Shown here: piece by piece, positions 37,301 through 49,490 of the stretch
Position numbering within the stretch: position 1 is the first letter of the stretch
Layout of the letters: the number at the start of each line of letters is the position of its first letter
Origin: Aphidius gifuensis
Lineage: Eukaryota > Arthropoda > Insecta > Hymenoptera > Braconidae
Reading direction: 5' to 3'
Assembly: GCF_014905175.1 (NCBI RefSeq)
Contig: NC_057793.1
Location: 5,394,001-5,458,000, forward strand
Length of the DNA: 64,000 bases
Position numbers and translations under genes: made by a program
The notes under the pieces: model-generated
Told to the model about the DNA's origin: nothing
What the model saw: only the letters and a program-made list of their open reading frames with translations
Database searches by the model: none

Positions 37301-39525
37301 AATTGTATTTGTTGTTGACAATTTGAAAAAGAAAAAAAAAAACAATAGCTCAAAAATATTGTATTGTTATTTTATATTTGCTTATTACATAATTTCATTT
37401 ACTATTCATAAATATCCTTAAAATAAATTACGTCTCATTTGATATTTTTCAATCGTATTAATTAAATTATGTAATAAATAATAATGGCACTTATTATTGC
37501 TGCTTTTTTTTTCTCTTCTTTCAAATAACAAAAAAAAAAAAAATAATCAACTTTAAATCCCGATTTACGCTAGGGATAAAAAACATAACTTGTTTAGAAT
37601 TGAAATTATAAAATAAATGAATAAAACATGACATTTGTGGTAGAGAAAAAAAAATAAAATAAATAAAATTGTAACCCAACTTTTTGGTACAGCTTTATTT
37701 TGTAATCCAAAAACGAGGTCGATTTATACTCGTAAAGCACCATGTAGGTGTGGGCCATTTGCCAGTAAACTTTTCAACGAATAGTGTACATATGCAGTAC
37801 ACTATGCAATTTCTATTTCGAATATATATATATTTATTTTTTTCGCATCTACGTCAGTTTTCAGTACTTCAGTAAAAAAATTTTATTCGTCGAATATTTT
37901 TTTATTATTATTATTATTGGTTGAAGCGAAAAATGAAAAATAATATAATATACACACAGACACACACACAAACTCTATTTTACTTACTATTTTGTCTGAT
38001 TCATATGATTATTTTTTAGCATCATACTTTTATCATAAAGAGATGAAAAAAAATTTTTTTTTTATTTTTCAAATGATAAGTATACTTGGAAATGGCTTTA
38101 CCTGGAATTTTTACAGTCGAAAAGTACCTCGTATAGAAACAGAAAATTGGAATTCATGTCTATTGAGTTTTAAATTTTTCGTTAAATATTCATACAGAAA
38201 ATGAATATTTTTTTAAATAAATACTTTTTTTTTTTTTTAACATTAAAGCAAACATGAAAGCTGGTTCAATATTAATTTTTTATATAAAAAATATTTTTGC
38301 TAATATTTTAAAATTATATTACCTTTTTTTTTTATTATTGAGATATTTTTAAATTGCCAAGTTTTAACCACCCTAGAGCTACTACGTATATTTAGAATAA
38401 AAAAAATTGAGCATGCATAACTAACATTAAATATTGTCATCTCTTGTATAAAAAAATAAAAATGTCAGTGTAAAATAACGACGTTGTGGTGCTAAGGTGT
38501 TTTTATAGAAGATGAAGGATTTGTGTCTTGAGCAACCTGCTGCTAAATTAGACTCTTAGCTTGACAGTTTACCGGAGTGGGTAGTAAACCTTAAATTTAT
38601 ATGAGAAAAGATATATATGGGTTTGCAAAAGGCCCATCAAAGGGCAAGGTTGTCACAAACTTTGCTCCCTCTGTAGTATGGGTAAGCTCGTATAAGATTT
38701 CAGTAATTGATCGTCCTTTTTTTATTTATTTTATTATTTTTTTTTTTCTTTCCCATATAAACGGTGGTAAATAGTGGCTGCTAAATTTTAGTCATTATAA
38801 AATTTATAAATGTTTTTTAGATATATCTATTTAAATGAATGACAAAAAAAAACAAAAAACTTTAATCACTTGACTAAAAGTTTTATTATACAAAACAAAA
38901 CCATATGGTATTTTTGAATTATGAAAAAAAAAAAAAAAAAGCAAATTACCACCTATAGTGAATTCAATGGGTGCAACATTCTAAAAAAAAAAAAATAATA
39001 ATGTCCCTAAAGAGTAAAGTAAAAAATTTTCCACGCCTTCCTTAATTTCAAGCGTTTAATTTAGCTCACATACAGAGATTCAAATGATATAAAGTTACAA
39101 AGCATTAAATTAGAAGCCATGAAAAAAATATACGTGGATATGATCAAAAAGCCGTTTGGCGCGTGCCAGCTGTAGCATAACCGCTTCCCTATACTTTGTG
39201 CAACAAAATGGGTGTGTCTGGTAGTTTTCAAGTTTAACCCTTCGCACATTCTGAATGATGGATCACCTGATGGCTCATTGTTTGCACATACCATACGCTC
39301 AGACGATAGAGCACTCAGCTTCCCAATTATCCATGCTTATAATATCGATATATCTTTTGTACAAAATTATTTGCAAGATTGATCGGTTCTTATTTCTTAA
39401 GATTATCTTTATTATATATTTATAACATTTCAATTATATTATTATGGATTTTTTTAAATAGCATAAATAATGTTAATTAAATTAGACAAAATAAATATAA
39501 AAATTTATATTATTTTCTTTTTCAG
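34364..39525. other. AT-rich non-coding stretch
   Basis: Poly-T/poly-A runs and short overlapping frames on both strands, with no domain. A sequence at about 34817-34850 looks like the end of a Tc1-type transposon, but no partner inverted repeat or transposase is visible. A patch at about 39150-39330 is GC-richer and contains a weak tRNA A-box resemblance only. Confidence 0.6.
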
Positions 39526-39616
39526 ATACTCACATTAAGCCAAGATCGAGACAAGATATCAGCAGCACGTTCTATGATACTTCGAAGGTTGCCTCACGCC
39601 TCAGCAGTTTACAAGC
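39526..39616 (+). CDS. Candidate internal exon of an unidentified large plus-strand gene
   Basis: A 91-bp segment sits between a good acceptor (TTTTCTTTTTCAG, ending 39525) and a consensus donor GTAAGT (39617). In the +2 frame it encodes 29 residues of normal, non-repetitive composition (THIKPRSRQD... to RLSSLQ) with many Ser, Arg and Asp; two bases are left over. The needed incoming phase (one base) is exactly what the candidate exon at 12257-12320 leaves, giving an Asp codon at the join. Frame 0 is also open, so phase alone is not proof. GC is about 47%, far above the flanks. It is probably a Ser/Arg-rich, soluble segment such as a cytoplasmic tail. Family not recognised; it does not look like flotillin-2, the usual host of insect GMC clusters. 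Confidence 0.42.
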
Positions 39617-41555
39617 GTAAGTCTTAATTACATTGTCTAATTAGTAGTCGTCATTACGTGGGCGTGGAGAATATACAACCGAGAAATTGAACATATTTTT
39701 TTTTTCATCCTACTTATATATGTTTTAACAATATTATTTAAAATTTTATTGTTCTTTAATATTATATTTTATATTGTTTGAAAAATAAAATTAATCATTT
39801 CGTTATTTCAAATATTCGATAACTTAATATTGAGCAATTAAATAAAAATTATTTTGTATTTCTCTCTCATGCTATAATTTTTTTTATGCACATACTTTTT
39901 ATACACCTATTAAAAGTTTAATGAAAATTATTGGTTTTGCTATTTTTAACGTAACGCTTATATCAAACACCACATTGAATCGATAAAAAAAATTCTGTAT
40001 TTATTTCCTACGGTCACATATTTTATTAATCACTGTTGGTCGTTGTCACGGATGCCAGAATGAGTAAAAACCTCATCGAATCAAAAATAGAATATTCATT
40101 TTTCTAGTTCGATCGATAAAAATAAAAACAAAGTGTCTATAGACACAACTTTATTTAAATGGAGAACAAAAATAGTTAGAATTTTATAGATTTATAAATA
40201 ATCTATTAATTAATAAATTACTGATTTATACTGAGTAGTTAATTTTCATTTTCATTATGTATAGTCAACCGTATATACGACAGAAGGATTGAATTTAGTA
40301 GTAAGAACAACTGTAAGTGATGTTTCTTAATAATAGGTATTTTAGATATACGTTGAGCTGAACTTTTAGTTAGTATATGGTAGAAACTGTTTACGGCTTT
40401 GAAACTGTTTCTGATAGGTCTAGGATACACTGAAAATTGCATGTGCAGTCTCTGGAAACACTAGTTTACCTCCTGATTATTAGGATCAACTATCTTATTT
40501 TCTTATACTGGGTTTTCACTTTCACTTTAACAATTATATTAAGCTTGAGTAGTATCATCAACTGGTTAAGCTTAATTTCTACAATAAATCTTACTCAACA
40601 CTCTATATATGTAACTGTACAGTGATACAAGAAATTTTCTTAGTTAATGTTATCTTGAGCACGTTTTTTTTTTTTTTTTTTTTTTGTTACCAACAAGTTT
40701 CTATTAATAGACATATAATGAGCCTCTGACTGAGTGCCTCCTTACCTGAAGATAACATCAGATGTATAACATACTGCACATTGTCAAGCTATTGAGACAA
40801 TGATTATTATTTTTTTTTTTTCCTACATTTGCACATGCTTGACTTGTTGGTGGTGCATTTTTATTATTCTTTTTCTGTACTTGAGATATTTTCTTTTTTT
40901 TTTTTTTTTTTTTTCGTTGTAATAACTTAGACACTTAATTCGTCAGGGACTTGTGTTTATGAATCAACATTAAATATTTTGTGTTTTATGGATTTTCATT
41001 TCTCTCGATATAAAATATTTTTTGTGGTATTGATATTATTTAATGAAAGGAAATTTGTAAAAGCTACACGATTATATAGAGATACCACTTAATGTCAGTT
41101 ACGAAATTCGTAAAGTACCAATTTTATATCACTTATAGAAATTGAAACTAGTAATAATAATTTGTTGTTACATTTTTCTTTTTTTTTTGAGGCGTGACAT
41201 TTTGCTTTTCATCATCCAGCTCAAGATCATGAAACACTTTGCACCCTTCTTAAGAAAAAAAAAAAAAAAAGAAATTTATCTTTTCAAGATTTAACCACTG
41301 ATGGTTGAGAATGAGAAAAAATAAATAAATAAAGAAAGGAAAATAGAAGAAAAAAAAAGTAAATTTGTACGTTTTTGATGTAACCCTATATTTGAAAATG
41401 GTAAAAGTGCGGGTGGACTGTAGAGTAGTAGTGTGAGGAATATAGAACTGAGTGGCTGTTGGTGACGGGTGGGCAGGAGTGTTACTGGCGGCGGGTGCTT
41501 AACTTATTGTCCCATACGCCAGGATTATAACCATTAGCTAAATATTTTCCCTACT

Positions 41556-41598
41556 GTTGTTATTGTTGTTATTGTTGTTGTTGTTGTTGTTGCTTGTT
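41556..41598. repeat. (GTT)n microsatellite
   Basis: GTT triplets with two ATT interruptions, then an uninterrupted run. It directly follows a GC-richer patch. Confidence 0.9.
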
Positions 41599-44500
41599 AT
41601 GCTCGTTATAGTTGGCAAGTGTAATCCGTCGTCAAGGACCCTTGTAATATTCTCTGTTGTTCTCGACAGAGGTATATTCACGCTCGGCTGAAAAACCATG
41701 TTGAGCTTTTAAATATTTTGTACAATAATTTTTTATTTTTATTGTTATTACTATTAACATGTTAAAAATAGTGTGTATGAAAATATTAGGATTTTTATTT
41801 TCATGTGATTTATATTTAAAACCCAATCTAAATATCAAAATAAATTCTTCTTGGGTAGATTTGATGCTCATAAAAATCGAGTAATTAATAGTAGAATGTA
41901 GCTGGACAATTTATTAATTGATTTGTATTACATGGGCTGGAGCAATGCATGGAAAGCCTTTGGCCCTTGACTGAGTTGGGTCAGTGGAAGGTTACCCATC
42001 GATTAACACAGAGCCTGGCTTTGATATGATGATATATATATGTACCAATACTGAAGATCCAGTGTAGTGGCTAGATGCTATTAAATTTTATGATATATAT
42101 ATGTATATATTATATCTAAAGCACTATAATGTCCTGGTTATATGTTATGATCAAATACATATCACGTTCGCTCTGTTTCTGTCATACATTAGTTGCATAT
42201 ACATGTATTCACCCTTGCAATGTATATATTACTACGATTAATATTCATATCATCAACAAATTTTTCATCAAAAGAGTTGTACATTATTTTTACTACAATA
42301 AAACTACTTGTCATCACTGCATCGTAGTTTCAACTGTAGTCAATAAAACGACAATTTTATTGTTTATTTTTTTTTCTTATGAATAATATATTCAATTTAT
42401 ATTTCGGTATACCTTTTAGTAATGTATTTACAGTAGTGAAATAATGTTGTAAGTTAAACATGAGTCTTGAACGAAAAAGAATAAAACATCTTCTTGCATT
42501 TTGAGTCGACAGTGAAATCTTCTTTGAGCTGAAGTGCTTTGTGCCTTTCGATGAGATTCTATATTTTGCATGAATGAAAAAAAAAAAAAGATTAATAGGA
42601 TCGATATTTTCAACAAAGTTCAAAAGATGGTCACCATGGTGATGTTGAATAAAAAATATTTAAAGTATCCAAGACCAGTACAAATAGTGTTTTTGTAAAA
42701 AATATATTCCATTAGTTGTCTGGGGAAAAAAAAAAAAAATTTAAACATCAAAATTTAATGATTTTTAATTAATATTGAATTTGAAGAAATTCAGCAGTCA
42801 ATATTCAGACATATGAAACCAAAGAAAAATAAATAAAAGAGTTACTCATGTGCAAGAATTTAAATGTCGCATATGTGAAAATTTCTTGGTCTACATGTAT
42901 ATACGTTTGCAAACATTCTCTTGGACATTTGTATTATTGAACACTGTGTCTCGGTATTCAATGACTATATCACAATCTAGTAGACAATTCAACTGAATGT
43001 TTTCATCTCTGTCAGTCACCCCTTCAATGTGGTTACGATATTCCAATAACCCTTTCCAATTGCTATATATTTACACGTTTCTGCATCCAGCCTATATGAT
43101 GCCTTTACCATTGAAACTGCCACTGGCGTGTGTTGCATGCACGTACAACCTTGAGTTACAAATTCAACACACGTACGCACCAATCACAACGCGATGAAGA
43201 TCGAAACTTGGACGAATACGCGTATACTATGAACCACAAAACCGTGTTCAACGAAGCGTTGTTGCATCCAGCCGAGAGAGGACAACCATGTTACACATCA
43301 AAACAACGTTGAAGCTTGCCAACATACTGCCCCTATATACAGCTCTCTCTTTTCTTTGCTTTTTTTCCAACAACATATAATTCATAATAAAAAGACCAGT
43401 CAAAAAGAAAAAATACCGACAACAATAACAATAGCAGTAGTAGTCGTAATGATTGATGAAATATTTTTTCAAAAAATAATATAGTTTATTGCTTTTTTTT
43501 TCAAATAAAAATGACAATTTTTTTTTTTTATTTTCATTAAAATTGAGTTAAAATTTTCTTTGTTATTAATACCCTCCGGTTATAAAGTGAAAAATATTGA
43601 TGTAATTATTTTATTGCAAACAATTGAATTACCAATCCAATACTCAGTCAAGTTTTTGTACATCAAGCCAAGATATTTCTTATATATATTTTTATTTTTA
43701 CTATATTTTTTTTTCTCACCCTTGTGTGAGGTTTTACCCTTCTTTACCCTCCAGCGACAGATTACTTCTGCACATATCAGCCAACACACATAGAGACGTG
43801 AGCGATTGCCAAGGGGTAAACTCGTCGTTCAGAATTGTTCTTCCTGTTATTCTTTCAACTCCTACTGAGGGGGGGTTAGGGTGGTAAGGTGTTAGGGGTA
43901 TAAAAAAAGAAGAAAAAAAAAAAAACTTGTTGTATCGAGCAACACAACAACTTCTTGAACGTCACACATGGCCATAAAAGTAAATGAGGATGTGGATTCA
44001 TATCGTAATGGGATTCCCTGCAAGAACACTAACACTAGATATTTATTTCTATGAATAAACGTGGATATAGCGAGCATTTTTCCCTTGACAATCCTCAAAT
44101 ACGTGAGCTGAAGTCTTGTAGTTTTATCGTTTTTTCTGATGGAATTGCTTCTCGGCTGTTTTTATACCTGATTATCCTTATTCCACATTTTTTTTTTTTA
44201 ACAAAAACTTTAGGGTTTTTTTTTTGAGATATAAAATTTGATTTAATATGTATCTGGACATACACATACACACTGCAGCACATGTTGCTCAAGTAATCAG
44301 TAAGATAACTCGTATAATTTTTGAATTTTATATCAATGAAAAATATATTCAATATTATTTTATTATCATCATACATAAAAAATGATAATAAAAAAAATGT
44401 GCTGAGTGTACAATAATTATTATTATGAAACAAGGTAATGTGATACCTGAAAGTTAGCAGATAATACATATCAAAAACATTCCCATGGGTTGGGGGTTGA

Positions 44501-45658
44501 TGATACAGGTTTGGACAACCGAGACTTTTCGACTGTCCAAGAGAATAAAGTTCGTCTCATGGTCTTGGAGTATATGACATAACTTGAATCTATTATATGG
44601 ATATTCAAGTGACAAGGGTTTCACTGGACACCACTCTATATTACCTTGATACACTGAAATTTACAAACATTAGTTTTCCAGGATGTCATGTCATATTATA
44701 CAATATTGTGACTGGGTTAATAACAAGTACTTGATATTTTCATGAATTAATCTTATTTTAATTTTCAATAAAAAATTTAAATTTAATTATTTACATAATT
44801 ATTTATGATAGTGAAAATAAAAAAAATAAATGAATAATAATATTATAAAAATACCATTAAAATACAATGTAATTTTTAAAGTAGTTTGATAAAAAAAAAA
44901 AAAAAAAAAAGAAATAACACTATTTGGATCACAAGTTTTTCACTCGCAACTCACTGGTTGTAAATATATTTTTTTTTTTTCCTGAATATGTGATGAAAAA
45001 ATATCTTTTTCAAAGCTGTATCTGCAGTAAAACTGTTCAATCAAGTTAAAACCATGATATTCACTGAAAAATAAAAAAAACTTCCAACTAAATTGTGCAT
45101 TATTCTTGCATTTTCCGCTACTACTTTGTCGTAGTCGAGAATATATTTTGAGTCAAAAGAGAAGAAAAAAAAATCGCAGTACTTTACTTGAGCCAACTAG
45201 AAAGATTGAGGGAGGTGCTTGTAACACCCTCAAGGCCTTTCACGTTATTCCACTTCTTGAAAATAGAATAAAAAAAAAAAAAAAACGAAGACTATATATT
45301 TTCCTTGTTCTTGTGGCAGAGAGTTAACGGAGTTTTCGGAGATTAGTTCGACCCACCTATATACTCCCGTAGGCGAAAAACCTCCACGAGCTTATCTCTT
45401 GTCGGAGTAAAGAACCCGAGTAAAACAAGATGAACAAAAAACTGTCGAAGGAGTTTTGTAGATATTCTGGTAGAAAAAAAGAAAAAAAAAATTCGCAAAT
45501 ATATTACATTTGATGATTTTTTGTTCATATTAATTTGCAATGCAGCTTTACTTGATCAAATCATACAATCAGATTTGTCTTGTATCCCGAGGAGAAACAA
45601 TTCAAGACAACCAGTGACTTAACTAATTGAAAATCTCATGGGAAATTTCGTTTTTCAG

Positions 45659-45858
45659 TGGCTTCCTCATGTATTGATATCTCTTGGGATATAACCCTCG
45701 ATTTATGTATACTAAAATTCACTATACCTATAAGTTCAAATGAATTTATTTGTTGCCATTATGTTACCAAAGATATCAACTATAATTTTTTTGTGGCTAG
45801 ACAAAGAGTCACTCTTGTCAAGCACTCGAGCAACAAATTGTCATGTATATGTGTATAA
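45659..45858 (+). CDS. Weak candidate terminal exon
   Basis: It is preceded by a branch-point-like TTAACTAAT (about 45619-45627) and the acceptor TTTCGTTTTTCAG. From the +2 frame it is open for 65 codons to a TAA at 45856-45858, with mixed composition including six Cys. The incoming phase (one base) equals that left by the candidate exon at 12257-12320, not that left by 39526-39616. No family recognised; a chance open frame is quite possible. Confidence 0.15.
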
Positions 45859-46615
45859 CAGTCATAAATGTATAAACTAATAAAAAATGATGACGAAAAA
45901 GAAGAAGAAAAAAAAAAAAAAAAATTGCTTGTATCCCAACAATTTACAAGAGCATACTTTTGCTCATGGTTCTGCGACATTTTGCAAAATAAATTGCCAA
46001 AACGAGTAGTTTTGACACAGCGTGTGGCCGACGGTTGTACTCTTTCCATATTTTCTTTGTCTAGACTGTTTCTATGTAGTTAAGAAAATAAAAAAAATAA
46101 AATAAAATATATAACCGCACAATGGATACGTGAGCAACAACGTAGAAATAGAGTAAAGTATATGAGCCAATGTGTATCATCCTTATCTCACTTTTGTTGG
46201 ACAGCTTTAATTCTGTTTCACTCACTGATATCTTGTGGTTATTTGATGATATAAGAATGATCATGTGTATAAATATATATATGAAAAGGTCAGAGATATA
46301 TTTCTACATGGAGAGAATTTTAAGCTTTCGACGAACAACGAGAAATAAATGAGACAAATAGCCTAAAGTTGACGATGATCCTAGTATTTATGGGAGCACT
46401 TAGCTTTTTCCATGATGTATAGACTTGAGGTATAGCACTGTCATTTGAAAAAGATATGTCGTACCAAAGTCAACAATTCAATTGACATTTGTCAATTCGT
46501 AAAATCCTTTTGAAATCTCTGTAAATGTACTTAGATAAAAAAAAATAAAAAAATGATTTTTATCTTATTGTAAAGCAATAAATAAATAACAAAATGTCAA
46601 TAATACATTTTCATC

Positions 46616-46640
46616 TATTTATTTATTTATTTATTTATTT
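46616..46640. repeat. (TATT)n simple repeat
   Basis: About six TATT units in a row. On the minus strand it also provides several AATAAA words about 110 nt after the small open frame ending at 46751. Confidence 0.88.
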
Positions 46641-46750
46641 TTTGTATTAACAAAAGAATCAATTGTTTACAATTTTATTCAAACAATTGTTTAAGGTTTT
46701 TATAGATTATCTTTTCTTTTTTATTTTTCTTCATTAAGTTTTTGCTAAGT

Positions 46751-46942
46751 TTAATCAATTTTTTCTTCACAAGATCTTCCAGCTGCGATGTAGTTATCTA
46801 GGTCAGTCAGAAACTTGCGATAATATATTCGTACAAGATCTTGAAAGTACAATTGCATGCAAGTGGTAGCCATGCATAGCAACTTCAAAGTATATAAGAA
46901 GAAAGATATGTTGAGAGCTCTAAGGCAAACACATTGCCGCAT
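46751..46942 (-). CDS. Possible small ORF, 63 aa, cysteine-containing
   Basis: The minus-strand frame runs from ATG at 46942 to TAA at 46751. It is GC-richer than its surroundings and has mixed third-position bases and a normal residue composition: hydrophobic N-terminal half with Cys-rich start (MRQCVCLRAL), then a more polar, Tyr- and Asp-containing half ending CEEKID. Multiple AATAAA words lie about 110 nt downstream. No homologue is recognised and no splice signals are obvious. It could be a small peptide gene, a diverged exon or chance. Confidence 0.2.
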   Translation of the reverse strand: MRQCVCLRALNISFFLYTLKLLCMATTCMQLYFQDLVRIYYRKFLTDLDNYIAAGRSCEEKID

Positions 46943-49434
46943 GGTACTTCTTTTACCATCAACGATGTGAGTAAAATGTTACAAACACGCAAACCGCGTA
47001 TACGAAAATTTTATTTTATCATCCATAGTCTTGATAATATTATATATATTTACATCTACTTATGTAGTAAGAAAAAAAATTACTTTACGAAAATTTTCTT
47101 ATCATGAGTTTAAACTTACATGTGTTCACATTAAATTCAATGTAAATTTTATTTTATATATTTACGTCTGCAATTTTATTATAATATATTCAAATATTTT
47201 TTAACAACCAAGAATGTTTTCTTTAACAGTTTAACAGCTTTTTCAGTTTAATACCAAGCCCCATTCAGCCACGTCATGGCAATAAGATTTACGTGCATCT
47301 AACACTTGACATTTTCATGTCCAATATTGATGCTAACTTGAATTTTGTGATCATACAAAATACACATTTGCATAATTAATCTTCAGCCTCAGGTTATCTA
47401 CATTTAATTGGCAATATGAGTCAGCGTATGTACTTGAGGTAATGTTGAGTTTTAATTTTATGAAGAGGTCAGAGTCTAAAGTGCACTTGTTAATATGCAG
47501 TATACATCTCTCAAAATTCAACACTTGGTTGCATCTTGTGACATCTAAATTTATGTATTATATATATTTACTTTGATAATAAAGCTCAAGAAAAAAAAAT
47601 TAAATATAATATATTAAAATTTTGATTATATTTCGATGATAAAAAATATGTAAAATATAGTAACGAATATCTAAATATTTTTTTAATATGACATGTTGAA
47701 ATTTATGGTGAACAATGAACTCACTTGCATAATACATATCAAAAAAAAAATACAAACACTTCAAGTGTAATGGAACGATATAAAGTATATACAAGTTACA
47801 AGAGTCATGAAGATTATAAATCAAAAAATGTAAAGATCCTACAAAAGTTTGAATGCATCAAGTTGTATGTGGAATTTTCACTGTATGCGTGGGCAACACA
47901 CAAGATACCAGACGGAAATACGGGCTGTCTTGTGAGCAGTTATTTACGTGCCCAATGATCATAAAATCTCGAGAAAATGCACGAATGCATTGTAATATTT
48001 ACTGATATTTTTTTTTTTCTATTGATGACGATGATTGTTCAGTATACTTATGGACCACACCTTGAGTCAATAAAATATACGTACTAACTCTATTAGATAT
48101 AATATCGACAGTACTTCTTTATTATTTTTTTAAAATTAAATTAAATTAAACATTGCGTTTTGTATTTAAAAAAAAAAAAAAAAGAAAATGATAACGCAAA
48201 ATGCCAGACTATGTCGAGTTAATGAAAAACTCTTGAAAACTCATTTTCTAGCTGGAATGAAAATGAAGATTCAGCTGTCATCTGAATACAGTTCTATTGT
48301 CACTGAGCGTGAGAATTAAGAGAGGCATATATTCACTCACAAACTATATCATTCAGTGTAAAAATATAACACTGAGTCAGTGTTAAATATTCAAGTCAGC
48401 TTGATGTAATTAATTTTCATTTGTGTACTTTAGACACTAATGATTTCATTGGTAGGACAATCCGACACCTCGAGGTATCATCAGACACGTGACACACACT
48501 AAAACATTAAAAATAATATCTCGGGGCGGTATAATTTACTATACAATATAATAATTATACTATTGGAAATCCTTCATATTTTTTTCGAATGAAAAATATG
48601 AAAATCATTCTCATTTTTGGACATTTGAATAGTTAAAAAATGAAGGCTGAGAGACGAGTAATAGTTTGTACAACAAATATTGTATCTCATCAAAATATCA
48701 AATATTTTGAATTTAAAAATATAATAACAATAATAATAAATAAATAAACATTTTTACCCATTATTCAAGTCGTTTCTCACCCGGCTGACTCATTCAAATA
48801 TATATATACATATTATATGTACATGAAGTCTTGTTTTTGATGGGCCAATGTGAAGTCACGCGATCCTCCAGTGATAAACGTTTTGCCTTGGTTCGTCGTG
48901 ACTTGAACTGCCTGTCACATTGCACGCAAAGCCCTGAGCAAATTTTTCTTTTTATTTTCTTGTATCTTTCATTTTATTTTTCAAATATATATTTATAAAT
49001 ATAAATATATAAATATATATAAATGTATTAAGTATACAAAAGTATTTACCTTGGTATCGATATGTATAAATTTTCCGGATATGTTATCGATTCATTGGCT
49101 GACTTGGTTATAAATTTATTTAAGGCGCCATGTCAAAAGTTTGCCAATAAATATATTTTTATATTTTGTATGTTTTATTTCATTATCGATTGATGTAATT
49201 TATTATTTGCATCTTCATATCCTTCATATCCTCCAAAATCAGAATATGTAAATTTTTTTTCATTTTTATTTTTAATGAAATCGACAAAATATTTTAATTA
49301 TATATTTTTTTTATATTTTTACCTTGTATCTTTAATTGTCAATAAATTGATTAATCATATAATAAATAATAATTAGGTAAATATTTGGCTTCATAAATTA
49401 AAAAAAAAATAATAAAAAAATTTCTTTTTTACAG

Positions 49435-49490
49435 ATCTTAACTGGAGACCAATGAATTGCCAATTTGCAAAAGCCCCTAGTATCCCCTAA
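49435..49490 (+). CDS. Weak candidate terminal exon
   Basis: Acceptor TTTCTTTTTTACAG ends at 49434. In the +2 frame 18 codons (LNWRPM at the start) run to TAA at 49488-49490. Joined instead to the 39526-39616 candidate, whose two leftover bases require a +1 frame, the reading would end after Ala-Ser. Either way it would act as a last exon. Only the splice signal supports it. Confidence 0.2.

Larger units (their letters stand above)
39617..49434. other. AT-rich non-coding stretch with a few GC-richer patches
   Basis: No complete gene supported. GC-richer, non-repetitive patches lie at about 41395-41530, 42990-43330 and 44480-44640. Microsatellites are at 41556-41598 (GTT) and 46616-46640 (TATT). 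Two weak coding candidates inside are listed separately. Confidence 0.55.

Noticed and set aside
39280..39350. tRNA-like A-box (CGCTCAGACGATAGAGCACT) upstream of the 39526 candidate exon
   Set aside because: No B-box (GGTTCGA-type), no matching acceptor stem and no clear anticodon arm follow, so it is chance or a very decayed fragment.
12257..39616. Identification of the flanking exons as flotillin-2
   Set aside because: None of the open frames matches the highly conserved flotillin-2 sequence, although flotillin-2 is the known host of insect GMC clusters.
44095..44469. 124-codon minus-strand frame
   Set aside because: Low-complexity Phe/Ile/Lys/Tyr content; open because of AT-rich codons; no family resemblance.
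44454..44654. Minus-strand 66-codon frame of fairly normal composition (GC-richer patch)
   Set aside because: No convincing acceptor or donor pair and no recognised homologue; kept only as a GC-richer patch in the description of the stretch.
45868..46083. Plus-strand frame after the 45659 candidate
   Set aside because: It starts with a poly-Glu/Lys run from a purine tract and is likely composition-driven.
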